From Rhodococcus rhodochrous (lineage in GTDB: Bacteria > Actinomycetota > Actinomycetes > Mycobacteriales > Mycobacteriaceae), in the NCBI RefSeq assembly GCF_014854695.1, contig NZ_CP027557.1:434001-498000 (forward strand): a stretch of DNA of 64,000 nt, in the 5' to 3' direction. Within the stretch, counting starts at the first letter, position 1. The number at the start of each line of letters is the position of its first letter. This document shows, piece by piece, positions 35,834 through 44,514 of the stretch. The notes below the pieces were generated by a model that ran no database searches, was not told where the DNA came from, and was given only the letters and a program-made list of their open reading frames with translations. Position numbers and translations under genes: made by a program.

Positions 35834-36849
35834 CGGACACCCTGCTCGGCGAGGGCGTCGGCGAGTTCGTAGAGGCCACCGAGATCGACACCGTCGGCCA
35901 GGGCCGGTAGGGACATGCGTGCCACCTTCACTTCGTCGAGTTGAGCGGCGCTCACCTGTTGCGCCTGGAGTACCGCGGCGTGCTCGATGGTCTCGGTCAG
36001 CAGGCCGGCGAAATCGTCGTCGGACAGCTTGATGGACACCTTCTCCAGGGTCGTCCGGACCGCGGGCCCCGCGATGCGGCCGGCGGCGACGTCGTCGACG
36101 AGTTCCTCGGGCAGGTGTTCGGGGGCGGTGCGGTTGACGATCACCGTGCCCATCCGGAGATCGGCGGCCTCGAGTTCGTCCACCGCGTCGGCCGTCTCCT
36201 GCACCGGCAGAGCCTCGAGCAGGGTCACCAGGTGGACCACGGTCTGGTCGGAGTGCAGCAGCCGGACCACGCCCTCGCTCTGCGACCGGATCGGACCGGA
36301 CTTCGCGAGATCGGCCATGGCCTTGGTGACGTCGAGGAAGCTGCCGATGCGGCCGGTAGGCGGGGAATCGACGACGACCGCGTCGTAGACGGGGGTACCC
36401 GACGCGTCGGTCCGCACCACCGTCTCCTTGATCTTGCCGGTGAGGATCACGTCGCGCAGACCCGGCGCGAGCGTGGTCACGAACTCGATCGCCCCCATCC
36501 GTCGCATCGCGCGACCTGCGAATCCGAGGTTGTAGAACATGTCGAGGTATTCGAGGAAGGCCGCCTCGATGTCGATCGCGAGAGCCGACACCTCCCCGCC
36601 ACCCGGCGCGGTCGCGATCTTCGTCTCGACCGGCGGGAGCGGCGGGACGTCGAACAGCTGCGCGATGCCCTGACGTCCCTCGGTCTCGACGAGCAGGACC
36701 TTGCGACCTCCGGCGGCGAGCGCCAGCGCGAGCGCCGCGGCCACGGTGGACTTCCCGGTGCCACCCTTGCCGGACACGAAGTGCAGTCGCGCCTGGGCGG
36801 CGCCTGCCGGCCATTCGCCGGAATGTGATGTCGGAGATGCCACGATCAC
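35830..36849 (-). CDS. ArsA/GET3-like ATPase, first subunit (Rv3679/BagA-like)
   Basis: A 339-residue ATPase with Walker [21 protein letters not shown] (about 24-43), [15 protein letters not shown] and switch [21 protein letters not shown]. The two proteins form a heteromeric P-loop complex. The start is GTG 36849 ([11 protein letters not shown]) or 36843; TATAGG just upstream suggests a leaderless message. The divergent DUF4177 and ridA genes are the same neighbours as in mycobacteria. Confidence 0.88.
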   Translation of the reverse strand: MIVASPTSHSGEWPAGAAQARLHFVSGKGGTGKSTVAAALALALAAGGRKVLLVETEGRQGIAQLFDVPPLPPVETKIATAPGGGEVSALAIDIEAAFLEYLDMFYNLGFAGRAMRRMGAIEFVTTLAPGLRDVILTGKIKETVVRTDASGTPVYDAVVVDSPPTGRIGSFLDVTKAMADLAKSGPIRSQSEGVVRLLHSDQTVVHLVTLLEALPVQETADAVDELEAADLRMGTVIVNRTAPEHLPEELVDDVAAGRIAGPAVRTTLEKVSIKLSDDDFAGLLTETIEHAAVLQAQQVSAAQLDEVKVARMSLPALADGVDLGGLYELADALAEQGVR

Positions 36850-36896
36850 GAGCCTATAAGTCGTGGACGGTGAACGGTGCCGGATAGGGTCAGGAC

Positions 36897-37061
36897 ATGA
36901 GTGAAACCACCACATGGGAATACGCAACCGTGCCGCTGCTCACGCACGCGACCAAGCAGATCCTCGACCAGTGGGGTGCCGACGGCTGGGAGCTCGTCAC
37001 CGTCCTGCCCGGCCCCACCGGTGAGCAGCACGTCGCCTACCTCAAGCGTCCGAAGGGCTGA
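36897..37061 (+). CDS. DUF4177 small protein
   Basis: A 54-residue protein, MSETTTWEYATVPLL, with WGADGWELVTVLP and QHVAYLKRPKG, the complete DUF4177 pattern. Its role is unknown. It starts at an ATG following GTCAGGAC and ends 3 bp before ridA, so the two are co-transcribed. Its mycobacterial counterpart is the small gene Rv3678A. Confidence 0.85.
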   Translation: MSETTTWEYATVPLLTHATKQILDQWGADGWELVTVLPGPTGEQHVAYLKRPKG

Positions 37062-37064
37062 CCC

Positions 37065-37529
37065 GTGTCGCACAACACCTGGAGCGCACGCCTGACCGAA
37101 CTCGGCATCACCCTGCCGCCGGTCGCCGCCCCGGTGGCGGCCTACGTGCCCGCCGTCCGCAACGGCGACGTCGTCTACACCTCCGGTCAGCTGCCGCTGG
37201 TCGACGGGAAGCTGACGCACACCGGCAAGGTGGGTGCCGAAGTGTCGGCGGAGGAGGCGAAGACCGCGGCCCGCACCGCCGCGCTCAACGCGCTCGCCGC
37301 CGTTGATGCTCTCGTCGGACTCGACAACATCGCGAGCGTCGTGAAGGTCGTCGGCTTCGTGGCGTCCGCCGAGGGCTTCACCGGTCAGCCCGGCGTCATC
37401 AACGGCGCGTCGGAACTGCTCGGGGAGATCTTCGGTGAGGTCGGTGCGCATGCCCGCTCGGCCGTCGGCGTCGCCGAACTGCCCCTCGGCGCTCCCGTCG
37501 AGGTCGAGCTGATGGTGGAAGTACGCTGA
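37065..37529 (+). CDS. RidA/YjgF-family protein
   Basis: A 154-residue member of the Rid family with VYTSGQLPLVDG, and NALAAVDALVGLDNIASVVKVVGFVAS and RSAVGVAELPLGAPVEVELM. Rid proteins hydrolyse reactive enamine/imine intermediates to ketoacids and ammonia. The catalytic arginine is in HARSAVG. The GTG at 37065 follows the DUF4177 stop closely. Confidence 0.9.
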   Translation: MSHNTWSARLTELGITLPPVAAPVAAYVPAVRNGDVVYTSGQLPLVDGKLTHTGKVGAEVSAEEAKTAARTAALNALAAVDALVGLDNIASVVKVVGFVASAEGFTGQPGVINGASELLGEIFGEVGAHARSAVGVAELPLGAPVEVELMVEVR

Positions 37530-37587
37530 CGCCACCCTCCCCGACCGAGGGCGGCTCCCGACGGACCCGACACGAGAGGCACAAGTG

Positions 37588-38376
37588 ATGGCGCTGGTCC
37601 ACCCCGCCTACGCGCAGTTGCGGCAGGTCACCGAGAACGCCGCGGTGATCCTGGCCGAGAACCCCTCGATCATGTCCCTCGAGGGAACGAACACCTGGAT
37701 CCTCCGGGCGCCCGGCAGCGATGAGTGCGTCGTGGTCGATCCGGGTCCCCTCGACGAAGGGCATCTCGAGCGGATCGCGCAGGTGCCGGTGGCGGCGACC
37801 CTCATCAGTCACCGCCACTTCGACCACACCGAGGGTGCCGAGCGTTTCTCGCAGCTCGCGGAATGCCCGGTGCACGCGGTGCTGCCGGAACACCGCCACG
37901 GCGGTGGGCAGCAACTGTCCGACGGCGACGTCGTCGAGGCAGCGGGTCTGCGCATCCGGGTCGTCGCGACCCCGGGGCACACCGCCGACTCGCTGTCGTT
38001 CGTGATCGAACAGGACCGCAGTGTGCTCACTGCCGACACCATCCTCGGCCGCGGTACGACCGTGCTCGACGACTCCGACGGCGACCTCGGCGACTACCTG
38101 CGGTCGCTGAGGTCGCTCATCGGACTCGGCGGCGGCTACACGGTGCTGCCCGGGCACGGCCCCGAGCTGCCCGACCTCGAGACGATCGCGCGGGAGTACC
38201 TCGCACACCGGGAAGGCCGGCTCGAGCAGGTGCGCGGTGCACTGCGCACCCTCGGCACCGACGCCTCCGCGCGGCAGGTCGTCGAGCACGTCTACGCCGA
38301 CGTCGACCCCTCGCTGTGGGGTGCGGCGGAGAAGTCGGTCAACGTGCAGCTGGAGTACCTGCGCAGCCACAGCTGA
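37588..38376 (+). CDS. Metallo-beta-lactamase-fold hydrolase (Rv3677c-like)
   Basis: A 262-residue MBL-fold protein. The metal motif is SHRHFDHTEGAERF (first His-x-His-x-Asp-His reads H-R-H-F-D-H), followed by TPGHTADS, LTADTILGRG and LPGHGPELPD, each supplying metal ligands. Such proteins resemble LACTB2-type ribonucleases or glyoxalase II-like thioesterases; the substrate is unknown. The ATG at 37588 (GTG at 37585 also possible) follows GAGAGG. It forms an operon with ridA. Confidence 0.87.
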   Translation: MALVHPAYAQLRQVTENAAVILAENPSIMSLEGTNTWILRAPGSDECVVVDPGPLDEGHLERIAQVPVAATLISHRHFDHTEGAERFSQLAECPVHAVLPEHRHGGGQQLSDGDVVEAAGLRIRVVATPGHTADSLSFVIEQDRSVLTADTILGRGTTVLDDSDGDLGDYLRSLRSLIGLGGGYTVLPGHGPELPDLETIAREYLAHREGRLEQVRGALRTLGTDASARQVVEHVYADVDPSLWGAAEKSVNVQLEYLRSHS

Positions 38377-38411
38377 ACCGGAGCAACCACGGCCGGCTGA
38401 GGTGAGACACA

Positions 38412-38446
38412 CGAAAGGCCGGGACGCAGAGCGTCCCGGCCTTTCG
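38412..38446. terminator. Bidirectional terminator between the MBL gene and crp
   Basis: A perfect 16-bp stem CGAAAGGCCGGGACGC/GCGTCCCGGCCTTTCG (38412-38427 with 38431-38446), loop AGA, between convergent genes. Confidence 0.85.
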
Positions 38447-38458
38447 GCGATCCGTGGG

Positions 38459-39133
38459 TCAGCGAGCGCGACGCGCCAGACGCTCCGAGTCGGAGATCAG
38501 CACGCTCTTGCCCTCGAGACGCAGCCAGCCGCGGTGCGCGAAGTCGGCCAGGGCCTTGTTCACGGTCTCGCGGGACGCGCCGACGAGCTGCGCGATCTCT
38601 TCCTGCGTCAGGTCGTGCGTGACACGCAGGGCGCCGGCCTCCTGGGTGCCGAAACGCTGGGCGAGCTGCAGCAGCGCCTTGGCGACACGACCGGGGACGT
38701 CGGTGAAGATCAGGTCGGCGAGGCTGTTGTTGGTGCGACGCAGACGACGGGCCAGCACGCGGAGGAGCTGCTCGGCGATCTCGGGGCGCTGGTCGATCCA
38801 TGCCTTGAGCGCGTCGCGGTCCATGCTCACGGCGCGCACCTCGGTGACGGTGGTGGCGGTGGAGGTGCGCGGACCCGGGTCGAAGATCGACAGCTCGCCG
38901 AACATGTCGGACGGGCCCATGATCGTCAGGAGGTTCTCGCGGCCGTCGGGCGAACGACGCCCGAGCTTCACCTTGCCGGAGACGATGATGTACAGCCGGT
39001 CGCCGGGTTCACCCTCGTTGAAGATGACATGGCCGCGCGGGAAATCTACAGGCTGAAGCTCTTTGATCAGCGCCGCAACCGCCGAGGGCTCGACTCCTTG
39101 GAAGATGCCTGCTCTGGCCAGGACCTCGTCCAC
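38459..39133 (-). CDS. crp: cAMP receptor protein Crp/GlxR
   Basis: A 224-residue global regulator. The cyclic-nucleotide pocket spans residues 20-115 with [22 protein letters not shown] as phosphate-binding cassette; the dimer helix follows, then the HTH (about 170-200, [24 protein letters not shown]). It corresponds to Rv3676 and to GlxR of Corynebacterium. The GTG at 39133 has GGAG 6 nt upstream. Matching TGTGA-N6-TCACA-like sites are visible upstream of the epoxide hydrolase, whiB4, acs and dppA genes in this window. Confidence 0.95.
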   Translation of the reverse strand: MDEVLARAGIFQGVEPSAVAALIKELQPVDFPRGHVIFNEGEPGDRLYIIVSGKVKLGRRSPDGRENLLTIMGPSDMFGELSIFDPGPRTSTATTVTEVRAVSMDRDALKAWIDQRPEIAEQLLRVLARRLRRTNNSLADLIFTDVPGRVAKALLQLAQRFGTQEAGALRVTHDLTQEEIAQLVGASRETVNKALADFAHRGWLRLEGKSVLISDSERLARRAR

Positions 39134-39324
39134 GTGCGCTCCTTTTGGGAATGATTCGTCATCTACTGCCGGGTCTGCACGTCGACGGACTTCCCGGGCA
39201 GGTCACCTGTCAGGCGTACGAGCGCCCAGTCTATCGTGCGCGCTGCACGAGTGAGTGACCGATACCACGGAAACGGTCGACGAACCCGATCATCGGCACT
39301 ACGAGGCTACCGGCAGGTAGTCGT

Positions 39325-39597
39325 TCAGCTGGCGCGGCGCGCGCGCAGATGGCCGTCCGAATCGTCTGCGCCGTCGGCGCTCGGTCCGCGGCGACGGCGA
39401 CGCTGGAAGCGGGCCAGGGCCCCGGGGAAACCTTCACGAGCGAGTGCCGCGACATCGGCCTGGTCCGCCTTGTCGAGGAACTCCTCCACTTCCTGCTCAC
39501 GGACGGACAACCGACTCAAGCGCGCTTCGACACGTTCCATGGACAGTGCGAACAACATGAGCAGCACCGGGAAGAGGACGACAGCAAGAGCTTGCAT
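39325..39597 (-). CDS. Small membrane protein (Rv3675-like)
   Basis: A 90-residue protein with an N-terminal transmembrane helix (1-20, MQALAVVLFPVLLMLFALSM), an amphipathic helical stretch ERVEARLSRLSVREQEVEEFLDKADQADV and a basic RRRRRG tail. Its function is unknown, but a protein of this kind sits between crp and nth in mycobacteria too. Divergent from nth. Confidence 0.75.
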   Translation of the reverse strand: MQALAVVLFPVLLMLFALSMERVEARLSRLSVREQEVEEFLDKADQADVAALAREGFPGALARFQRRRRRGPSADGADDSDGHLRARRAS

Positions 39598-39669
39598 ACC
39601 CGGAAGTAAACACCGGAAAGATCTCGGAAGAGACACGGGGCCGGATCCTGGGGAGAGTGTTTACGTAGA

Positions 39670-40464
39670 GTGGATCAGGTGCATGCCACCCAGTCCGAGA
39701 GCCCCGAGACGGCCCCGCGCCGAGTGACCGGAAAGGCTCGCGGACCGGAGTCGCGCCTGGCCCTCGTCCGTCGCGCACGACGGATGAACCGACGCCTCGC
39801 CGAGGCCTTCCCGCACGTCTACTGCGAGCTGGACTTCACGAATCCGCTCGAGCTCGCCGTCGCCACGATCCTGTCGGCACAGTGCACGGATGTGCGGGTC
39901 AACCAGGTGACTCCCGCTCTGTTCGCCCGGTATCCCGACGCCCGCGCGTACGCGGAGGCCGACCGCGCCGAGCTCGAGGAGTACATCCGCTCGACCGGCT
40001 TCTACCGCAACAAGGCCAACTCGCTCATCGGTCTCGGTCAGGCTCTGCTCGAGCGGCACGACGGCGAGGTGCCGGCCCGCCTGAAGGATCTCGTCGCGCT
40101 GCCCGGCATCGGCCGCAAGACCGCCAACGTCATCCTCGGCAACGCCTTCGATGTGCCGGGTATCACGGTCGACACCCACTTCCAGCGGCTCGTGCGTCGC
40201 TGGGAATGGACCGACGAGACCGATCCGGTCAAGATCGAGCACGCGGTGGGTGCGCTCATCGAGCGCAAGGAGTGGACACTGCTGTCCCATCGCGTGATCT
40301 TCCACGGTCGGCGCGTGTGCCACGCACGCAAGCCGGCATGCGGGGTGTGTGTCCTCGCGAAGGACTGCCCCTCCTACGGGACCGGGCCCACCGATCCGCA
40401 GACCGCGGCCGCGCTGGTGAAGGGACCGGAGACCGAGCACCTGCTCGAGCTGGCCGGGCGGTGA
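39670..40464 (+). CDS. nth: Endonuclease III
   Basis: A 264-residue base-excision repair glycosylase/AP lyase for oxidised pyrimidines. The helix-hairpin-helix is [14 protein letters not shown] with the catalytic lysine, followed by TVDTHFQRL containing the catalytic aspartate, and the C-terminal iron-sulfur motif C-x6-C-x2-C-x5-C ([17 protein letters not shown]). The start is GTG 39670 or 39679; TACGTA at 39662-39667 as -10 would favour the second. First gene of a four-gene operon. Confidence 0.95.
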   Translation: MDQVHATQSESPETAPRRVTGKARGPESRLALVRRARRMNRRLAEAFPHVYCELDFTNPLELAVATILSAQCTDVRVNQVTPALFARYPDARAYAEADRAELEEYIRSTGFYRNKANSLIGLGQALLERHDGEVPARLKDLVALPGIGRKTANVILGNAFDVPGITVDTHFQRLVRRWEWTDETDPVKIEHAVGALIERKEWTLLSHRVIFHGRRVCHARKPACGVCVLAKDCPSYGTGPTDPQTAAALVKGPETEHLLELAGR

Positions 40465-40468
40465 CGGA

Positions 40469-41140
40469 GTGCGTCCTTCCACAGCAGGCCGCTGGAGCCT
40501 GGCAGCCCTCGTCGTCGTCATCGCGTTGATCGTCGCCATCTGGCCGCGCGACCGCAGCGACCCTCCGCCGGCCACCGGTTCGGGACCGGCCACTTCCTCG
40601 GCCGCACCCGTGGACCGCCGACCCCAGGACGACGCGCAGGCCCTCGCTCCGCTGCGGGAGACCGCCGCGCTGGATCCGTGCCCGCAGCCGGGCGCGTCCT
40701 CGCCCGCTCCCGCCGGCCCGCTCGCCGGGCTGGTCTTCGAGTGCGTGGGCGACGGTTCCTCCGTCGACCTCGCGGCCGCCCTCGCCGGAAAGCCCGCCGT
40801 GGTGAACCTGTGGGCCTGGTGGTGCGCTCCCTGCGCCGAGGAACTACCGGTTCTCCAGGACTACGCCGCCCGGGTGGGCGAGGAGGTCACCGTCGTCACC
40901 GTCCACACCGACCCGAACGAGTCGAACGCCCTCGGCCGGCTCGCCGACTACGACGTGCATCTGCCGGGTGTGCAGGACGGCTCGGGTCGCGTGCAGGCCG
41001 CGGTCGGTGCGCCCGCCGTCCTTCCCGTGACGGTGCTGCTCCGCGCCGACGGATCGGTCGCCGCGGTGCTCCCTATCCCGTTCCGGTCGGCCGACGAGGT
41101 CGCTTCGGTCGTCGAGGAGCATCTGGGGGTGGCCGCATGA
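40469..41140 (+). CDS. TlpA-like thioredoxin-fold exported protein (Rv3673c-like)
   Basis: A 223-residue envelope thiol-disulfide protein. The N-terminal anchor is WSLAALVVVIALIVAIWP (9-26), then a Pro/Ala-rich linker (27-75) and a thioredoxin fold with WAWWCAPCAEELPVL, the WCxxC redox site, and a cis-proline region APAVLPVTVL. It lies 4 bp after nth and its stop overlaps the nudix ATG. It probably reduces or oxidises cell-wall proteins such as MarP, encoded two genes downstream; that link is inferred. Confidence 0.87.
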   Translation: MRPSTAGRWSLAALVVVIALIVAIWPRDRSDPPPATGSGPATSSAAPVDRRPQDDAQALAPLRETAALDPCPQPGASSPAPAGPLAGLVFECVGDGSSVDLAAALAGKPAVVNLWAWWCAPCAEELPVLQDYAARVGEEVTVVTVHTDPNESNALGRLADYDVHLPGVQDGSGRVQAAVGAPAVLPVTVLLRADGSVAAVLPIPFRSADEVASVVEEHLGVAA

Positions 41141-41835
41141 TCCCCGAATGGCTCCGGCGTGTCGCCTCGGTGTCGCCGACCGACCCGCACGGTCTCAACC
41201 CGATCCTGAACCGCCGCGCGCCGCGCGACGCGCGGGTGCGGCAGGCCTCGGTGCTGGTGCTGTTCGGCGGGTCGCCCGAGGCCGATCCGATCGCCCGCGG
41301 CGGACTTCCTGCCGACGCCGACGTCCTGCTCACCCAGCGCGCCGCGACGTTGCGGCAGCACAGTGGACAGGTGGCCTTTCCCGGAGGCGCCGCCGATCCC
41401 GAGGACTACGGTGCCATCCACACCGCACTGCGTGAAGCGGAGGAGGAGACCGGCCTGGATCCGTCCGGGATCCGGCCGCTCGCCGTGCTCCCCGAACTGT
41501 TCATCCCGCCTTCCGGCTTCGACGTGACCCCCGTGGTCGCCTACTGGGAGACCCCGAGCCCCGTCGGCGTGGTCGACCCGCAGGAGGCGACCCGCGTGGT
41601 CCGGGTGTCGCTGCACGAGTTGCTCGACCCCGACAACCGTTTCCAGGTCCGGCACCGGCTGGGCTATCAGGGCCCGGCATTCCAGGTGGACGGGATGCTG
41701 GTCTGGGGTTTCACCGCGGGTGTGCTCGCGGGTCTGTTCGCGGTGTCGGGGTGGGAGATCGAGTGGGATCACCACGATGTCCGTGACCTCGACGTCGTAC
41801 TCGCCGAACTGGAGACGGGGGTGGTCGAATCATGA
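41137..41835 (+). CDS. Nudix hydrolase, CoA pyrophosphatase type
   Basis: A 232-residue Nudix protein. The segment LLTQRAATLRQHSGQVAFPGG is the NuCoA signature of coenzyme A diphosphatases, and G-x5-E-type Nudix box GGAADPEDYGAIHTALREAEEETGL follows. Such enzymes cleave CoA or acyl-CoA to phosphopantetheine and 3',5'-ADP. It overlaps both neighbours by 4 bp (ATGA), as in Rv3672c. Confidence 0.9.
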   Translation: MIPEWLRRVASVSPTDPHGLNPILNRRAPRDARVRQASVLVLFGGSPEADPIARGGLPADADVLLTQRAATLRQHSGQVAFPGGAADPEDYGAIHTALREAEEETGLDPSGIRPLAVLPELFIPPSGFDVTPVVAYWETPSPVGVVDPQEATRVVRVSLHELLDPDNRFQVRHRLGYQGPAFQVDGMLVWGFTAGVLAGLFAVSGWEIEWDHHDVRDLDVVLAELETGVVES

Positions 41836-43019
41836 CCGGATCGGGCTGGATCGATCTGATCATCGTGGTGATCGTCCTGATCGCCGCGTCCTCCGGACTC
41901 CGGCAGGGAGCCGTCGCCTCGGCGCTGGCCTTCCTGGGCGTGCTGCTCGGTGCGGTCGCGGGCATCCTCATCGCCCCGCACGTGCTCGTGCACATCGACG
42001 ACGCGCGCATGCGCATCCTCGCCGGGATCGCTCTGATCGTGGTGCTGGTGGTGATCGGCGAGGTGGCCGGCATGGTGCTCGGACGTGCCGCGCGCAGCGG
42101 CATCCACAGTCCGGGTGCGCGGGCGGTGGACAGCGTCGTCGGCGCCGGTCTGCAGTCGGTCGCGGTGCTCGTCGCCGCGTGGCTGCTCGCCATCCCGCTG
42201 ACCGCCACGACCCAGCCCGCCGTCTCCGCGGCCGTGCGAGGCTCCCAGGTGCTCGGGACCGTCGACGATGTCGCCCCCGACTGGATGCGCGCGATCCCCA
42301 ACGAGTTCTCGGCGCTGCTCGACACCTCGGGTCTGCCCGAGGTGATCGGGCCGTTCGGGCGCACCCCGATCGCCGAGGTGGAGGCACCCGACGGTGGTCT
42401 CCTCGAAGGATCGGTCCCGGCCCGGCTGCAGACGAGCGTGCTGCGCATCAACGGCGTCGCACCCAGCTGCCAGAAGGCGCTCGAAGGATCCGGTTTCGTC
42501 GTGGCCCCCGAACGGGTGATGACGAACGCGCACGTCGTGGCCGGAACCGCGGCGGTGACCGTCGATACGGAGAGCGGCCCGCTCGATGCGACCGTCGTGC
42601 TCTTCGATCCGGAGGTGGACGTCGCGATCCTCGCGGTGCCGGGACTGACCGCGCAGCCGCTGGGGTTCGCCCCGGAGCCGGCGGAGTCGGGTGACGACGC
42701 GATCGTGCTCGGCTACCCGGGCGGTGGCCCGTACACGGCGAGCGCGGCGCGGATCCGCGAGACGCTCGACCTGCAGGGCCCGGACATCTACCGCGGAGGA
42801 ACCGTCGAACGCGAGGTGTACACGGTGCGCGGCACGATCCGGCAGGGCAACTCGGGTGGTCCGCTGGTCGATCCGTCCGGCAGCGTCCTCGGGATGGTCT
42901 TCGGCGCGGCGGTCGACGACACCGACACCGGTTTCGTTCTCACCGGCGCGGAGGTGAGCCGGCAACTGGAGATGGCCGGAGTGAATCAGCCGGTCGCGAC
43001 CGGCGCCTGCATCGTCTGA
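41832..43019 (+). CDS. marP: Membrane serine protease MarP (acid resistance)
   Basis: A 395-residue protein. An N-terminal CvpA-like domain with four transmembrane helices (1-125) leads to a linker and a trypsin-like periplasmic protease (about 195-395). The catalytic triad is His234 (TNAHVV), Asp263 (PEVDVAIL) and Ser341 (GNSGGP). Cys213 and Cys393 match the disulfide that stabilises M. tuberculosis MarP (Rv3671c). There it preserves intrabacterial pH in acid. Last gene of the nth operon. Confidence 0.93.
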   Translation: MTGSGWIDLIIVVIVLIAASSGLRQGAVASALAFLGVLLGAVAGILIAPHVLVHIDDARMRILAGIALIVVLVVIGEVAGMVLGRAARSGIHSPGARAVDSVVGAGLQSVAVLVAAWLLAIPLTATTQPAVSAAVRGSQVLGTVDDVAPDWMRAIPNEFSALLDTSGLPEVIGPFGRTPIAEVEAPDGGLLEGSVPARLQTSVLRINGVAPSCQKALEGSGFVVAPERVMTNAHVVAGTAAVTVDTESGPLDATVVLFDPEVDVAILAVPGLTAQPLGFAPEPAESGDDAIVLGYPGGGPYTASAARIRETLDLQGPDIYRGGTVEREVYTVRGTIRQGNSGGPLVDPSGSVLGMVFGAAVDDTDTGFVLTGAEVSRQLEMAGVNQPVATGACIV

Positions 43020-43021
43020 CG

Positions 43022-43046
43022 CCTGCCCGTCCGGCGGACGGGCAGG
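43022..43046. terminator. Bidirectional terminator between marP and ephE
   Basis: CCTGCCCGTCC/GGACGGGCAGG (43022-43032 with 43036-43046), loop GGC; starts 2 nt after the marP stop and abuts the convergent ephE stop. Confidence 0.8.
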
Positions 43047-43982
43047 TCAGTCGAGTCCACGGACGAAGTCGGCGAGCAGTCCCGTCACCGCTTCGGGTTT
43101 CTCCTGGTGGGCGTAGTGGCCGGCCCCGTCGACGAATTTCAGGATCCGTCCGGGGGCGTGGCGCACGCAGCGCCGCAGGGTCGCGGCGAGCACGTAGGGA
43201 TCCAGCGCGCCGTGCAGTTGCAGGATCGGCAGGGTGAGCTCGACGTCCATGGCCTTCATGAAACGGCGACCGTCGGGACGCCACTGGCTGCGGAACGCCC
43301 AGCGTTGGTATTCGAGGGTCAGGTGCGCCGTGCCCGGGATGCGGATCGCGGTGCGCAACCGGTCGACGACGTCGGCGAACTCGTCGGTGCGACGCCAGTC
43401 CGGGCCGCACCGCACACGCAGCAGCCGTTCGATCTCCAGGCCGTTGTCGCGGACCAGTTTCCGTTCGGGACGCCACGGCAGCTGGTAGGCGAGGAAGGTC
43501 GGCAGCAGAGCGTTGCGTTGCGCGCGGTCGCGCAGGGTCGCGTCGCGCAGCGAGATGGGGTGCGGGGAGTCGACGACCGCGATCGCCCGCACGACATGGG
43601 GATGGAGCACCGCGGTCGCCCAGCACACGAGGCCGCCGTCGGCGTGGCCCACGAGGATCGCCTCGGTGTGCCCGAGCGCACGGATCAGTCCCGCGATGTC
43701 GTTCGAGAGCGTCCAGCCGTCGTATCCGCGCGGCGGCTTGTCCGTGTCGCCGTAACCGCGCAGGTCCACCGCGACCGCCCGGTAACCGAGATCGGCGAAG
43801 GCGGTGAGCTGGTGACGCCACGACCACCACAGGTCGGCGAAGCCGTGCACGAACACCACGAGCGGTGTGTCCGGGTCGTGCGGGCCGGCTTCGACGGCAT
43901 GGAAACGGATGCCGTTGGCGTGGATGTCTCGATGCGTCCACGGTCCGGGATACCGGACCGTGGACGGGTCGGGGACGGGCAC
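43047..43982 (-). CDS. ephE: Alpha/beta hydrolase, epoxide hydrolase EphE-like
   Basis: A 311-residue alpha/beta hydrolase. HGFADLWWSWR gives the oxyanion region and VGHADGGLV the nucleophile elbow with Asp115, so the enzyme follows the epoxide hydrolase mechanism; the base is in GAGHYAHQEKPE. The position matches ephE (Rv3670). The GTG at 43982 lies 16 bp after the holin-like gene, in the nhaA operon. Confidence 0.86.
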   Translation of the reverse strand: MPVPDPSTVRYPGPWTHRDIHANGIRFHAVEAGPHDPDTPLVVFVHGFADLWWSWRHQLTAFADLGYRAVAVDLRGYGDTDKPPRGYDGWTLSNDIAGLIRALGHTEAILVGHADGGLVCWATAVLHPHVVRAIAVVDSPHPISLRDATLRDRAQRNALLPTFLAYQLPWRPERKLVRDNGLEIERLLRVRCGPDWRRTDEFADVVDRLRTAIRIPGTAHLTLEYQRWAFRSQWRPDGRRFMKAMDVELTLPILQLHGALDPYVLAATLRRCVRHAPGRILKFVDGAGHYAHQEKPEAVTGLLADFVRGLD

Positions 43983-43998
43983 TGACGGTTCCGGTTCG

Positions 43999-44514
43999 TC
44001 AGCGGGTGGCGTGACGCGGCGCGGCGTGGCGCGGGCCGTCCGAGTCGTGTCCGTCCTGGCTGCTCGGGAGGATCGACGCGGTCTGCTTGAGCGAGTCGAT
44101 GGTCTTGTTGGGCGCGCGCAACTTGCGGACCCGCATGTAGCCGATCAGGGCCAGCAGGCCCGTCACCACCAGCATGATCAGGAAGACGATGAGGAAGGCG
44201 AGCCAGCGCGCCACCCAGACGTCGAGGAGTTCGGCGAGAAAGAAGAAGAAGAAGAACGAACTGAAGGTCAGCACGGCGAGCGCGAGGATGAAGAACAGGC
44301 TGCCCTGCACGCCCTTCTTGACCTCACCGGTCACCTCTGCCTTGGCGAGCTGGACTTCGGCGCGGAACAGTGTGGACAGCTGCGTCGCGGCGTCGCGCAC
44401 CAGTTCGCCCACACTGGCGTCGCGGGGTGTCGGAGCGTCCACCTTCGTCAACGGGATCCCCGAGATGCTCGACGGGACTCCGTTCTCCGGACGATTCGCG
44501 TTCGTCACGCTCAC
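43999..44514 (-). CDS. Phage-holin-family (Phage_holin_3_6) membrane protein
   Basis: A 171-residue protein. The N-terminus contains SVGELVRDAATQLSTLFRAEVQLAKAEVTGEVK, the hallmark of the phage_holin_3_6/DUF1469 family; two transmembrane helices follow (about 83-105 and 112-136), then a His/Arg-rich tail. Despite the name it is a chromosomal envelope protein (Rv3669-like) of unknown role, not part of a prophage. Its GTG shares one base with the nhaA stop (TAGTG). Confidence 0.85.
   Translation of the reverse strand: MSVTNANRPENGVPSSISGIPLTKVDAPTPRDASVGELVRDAATQLSTLFRAEVQLAKAEVTGEVKKGVQGSLFFILALAVLTFSSFFFFFFLAELLDVWVARWLAFLIVFLIMLVVTGLLALIGYMRVRKLRAPNKTIDSLKQTASILPSSQDGHDSDGPRHAAPRHATR

Noticed and set aside
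34703-36849. ArsA-like ATPases as an arsenic-resistance locus
   Set aside because: No arsB, arsR or arsC and no metal-binding cysteines; the neighbourhood equals the mycobacterial BagAB pair.
43999-44514. Holin-family protein as evidence of a prophage
   Set aside because: No lysin, capsid, terminase or integrase genes nearby; the protein is a conserved chromosomal membrane protein in this position.
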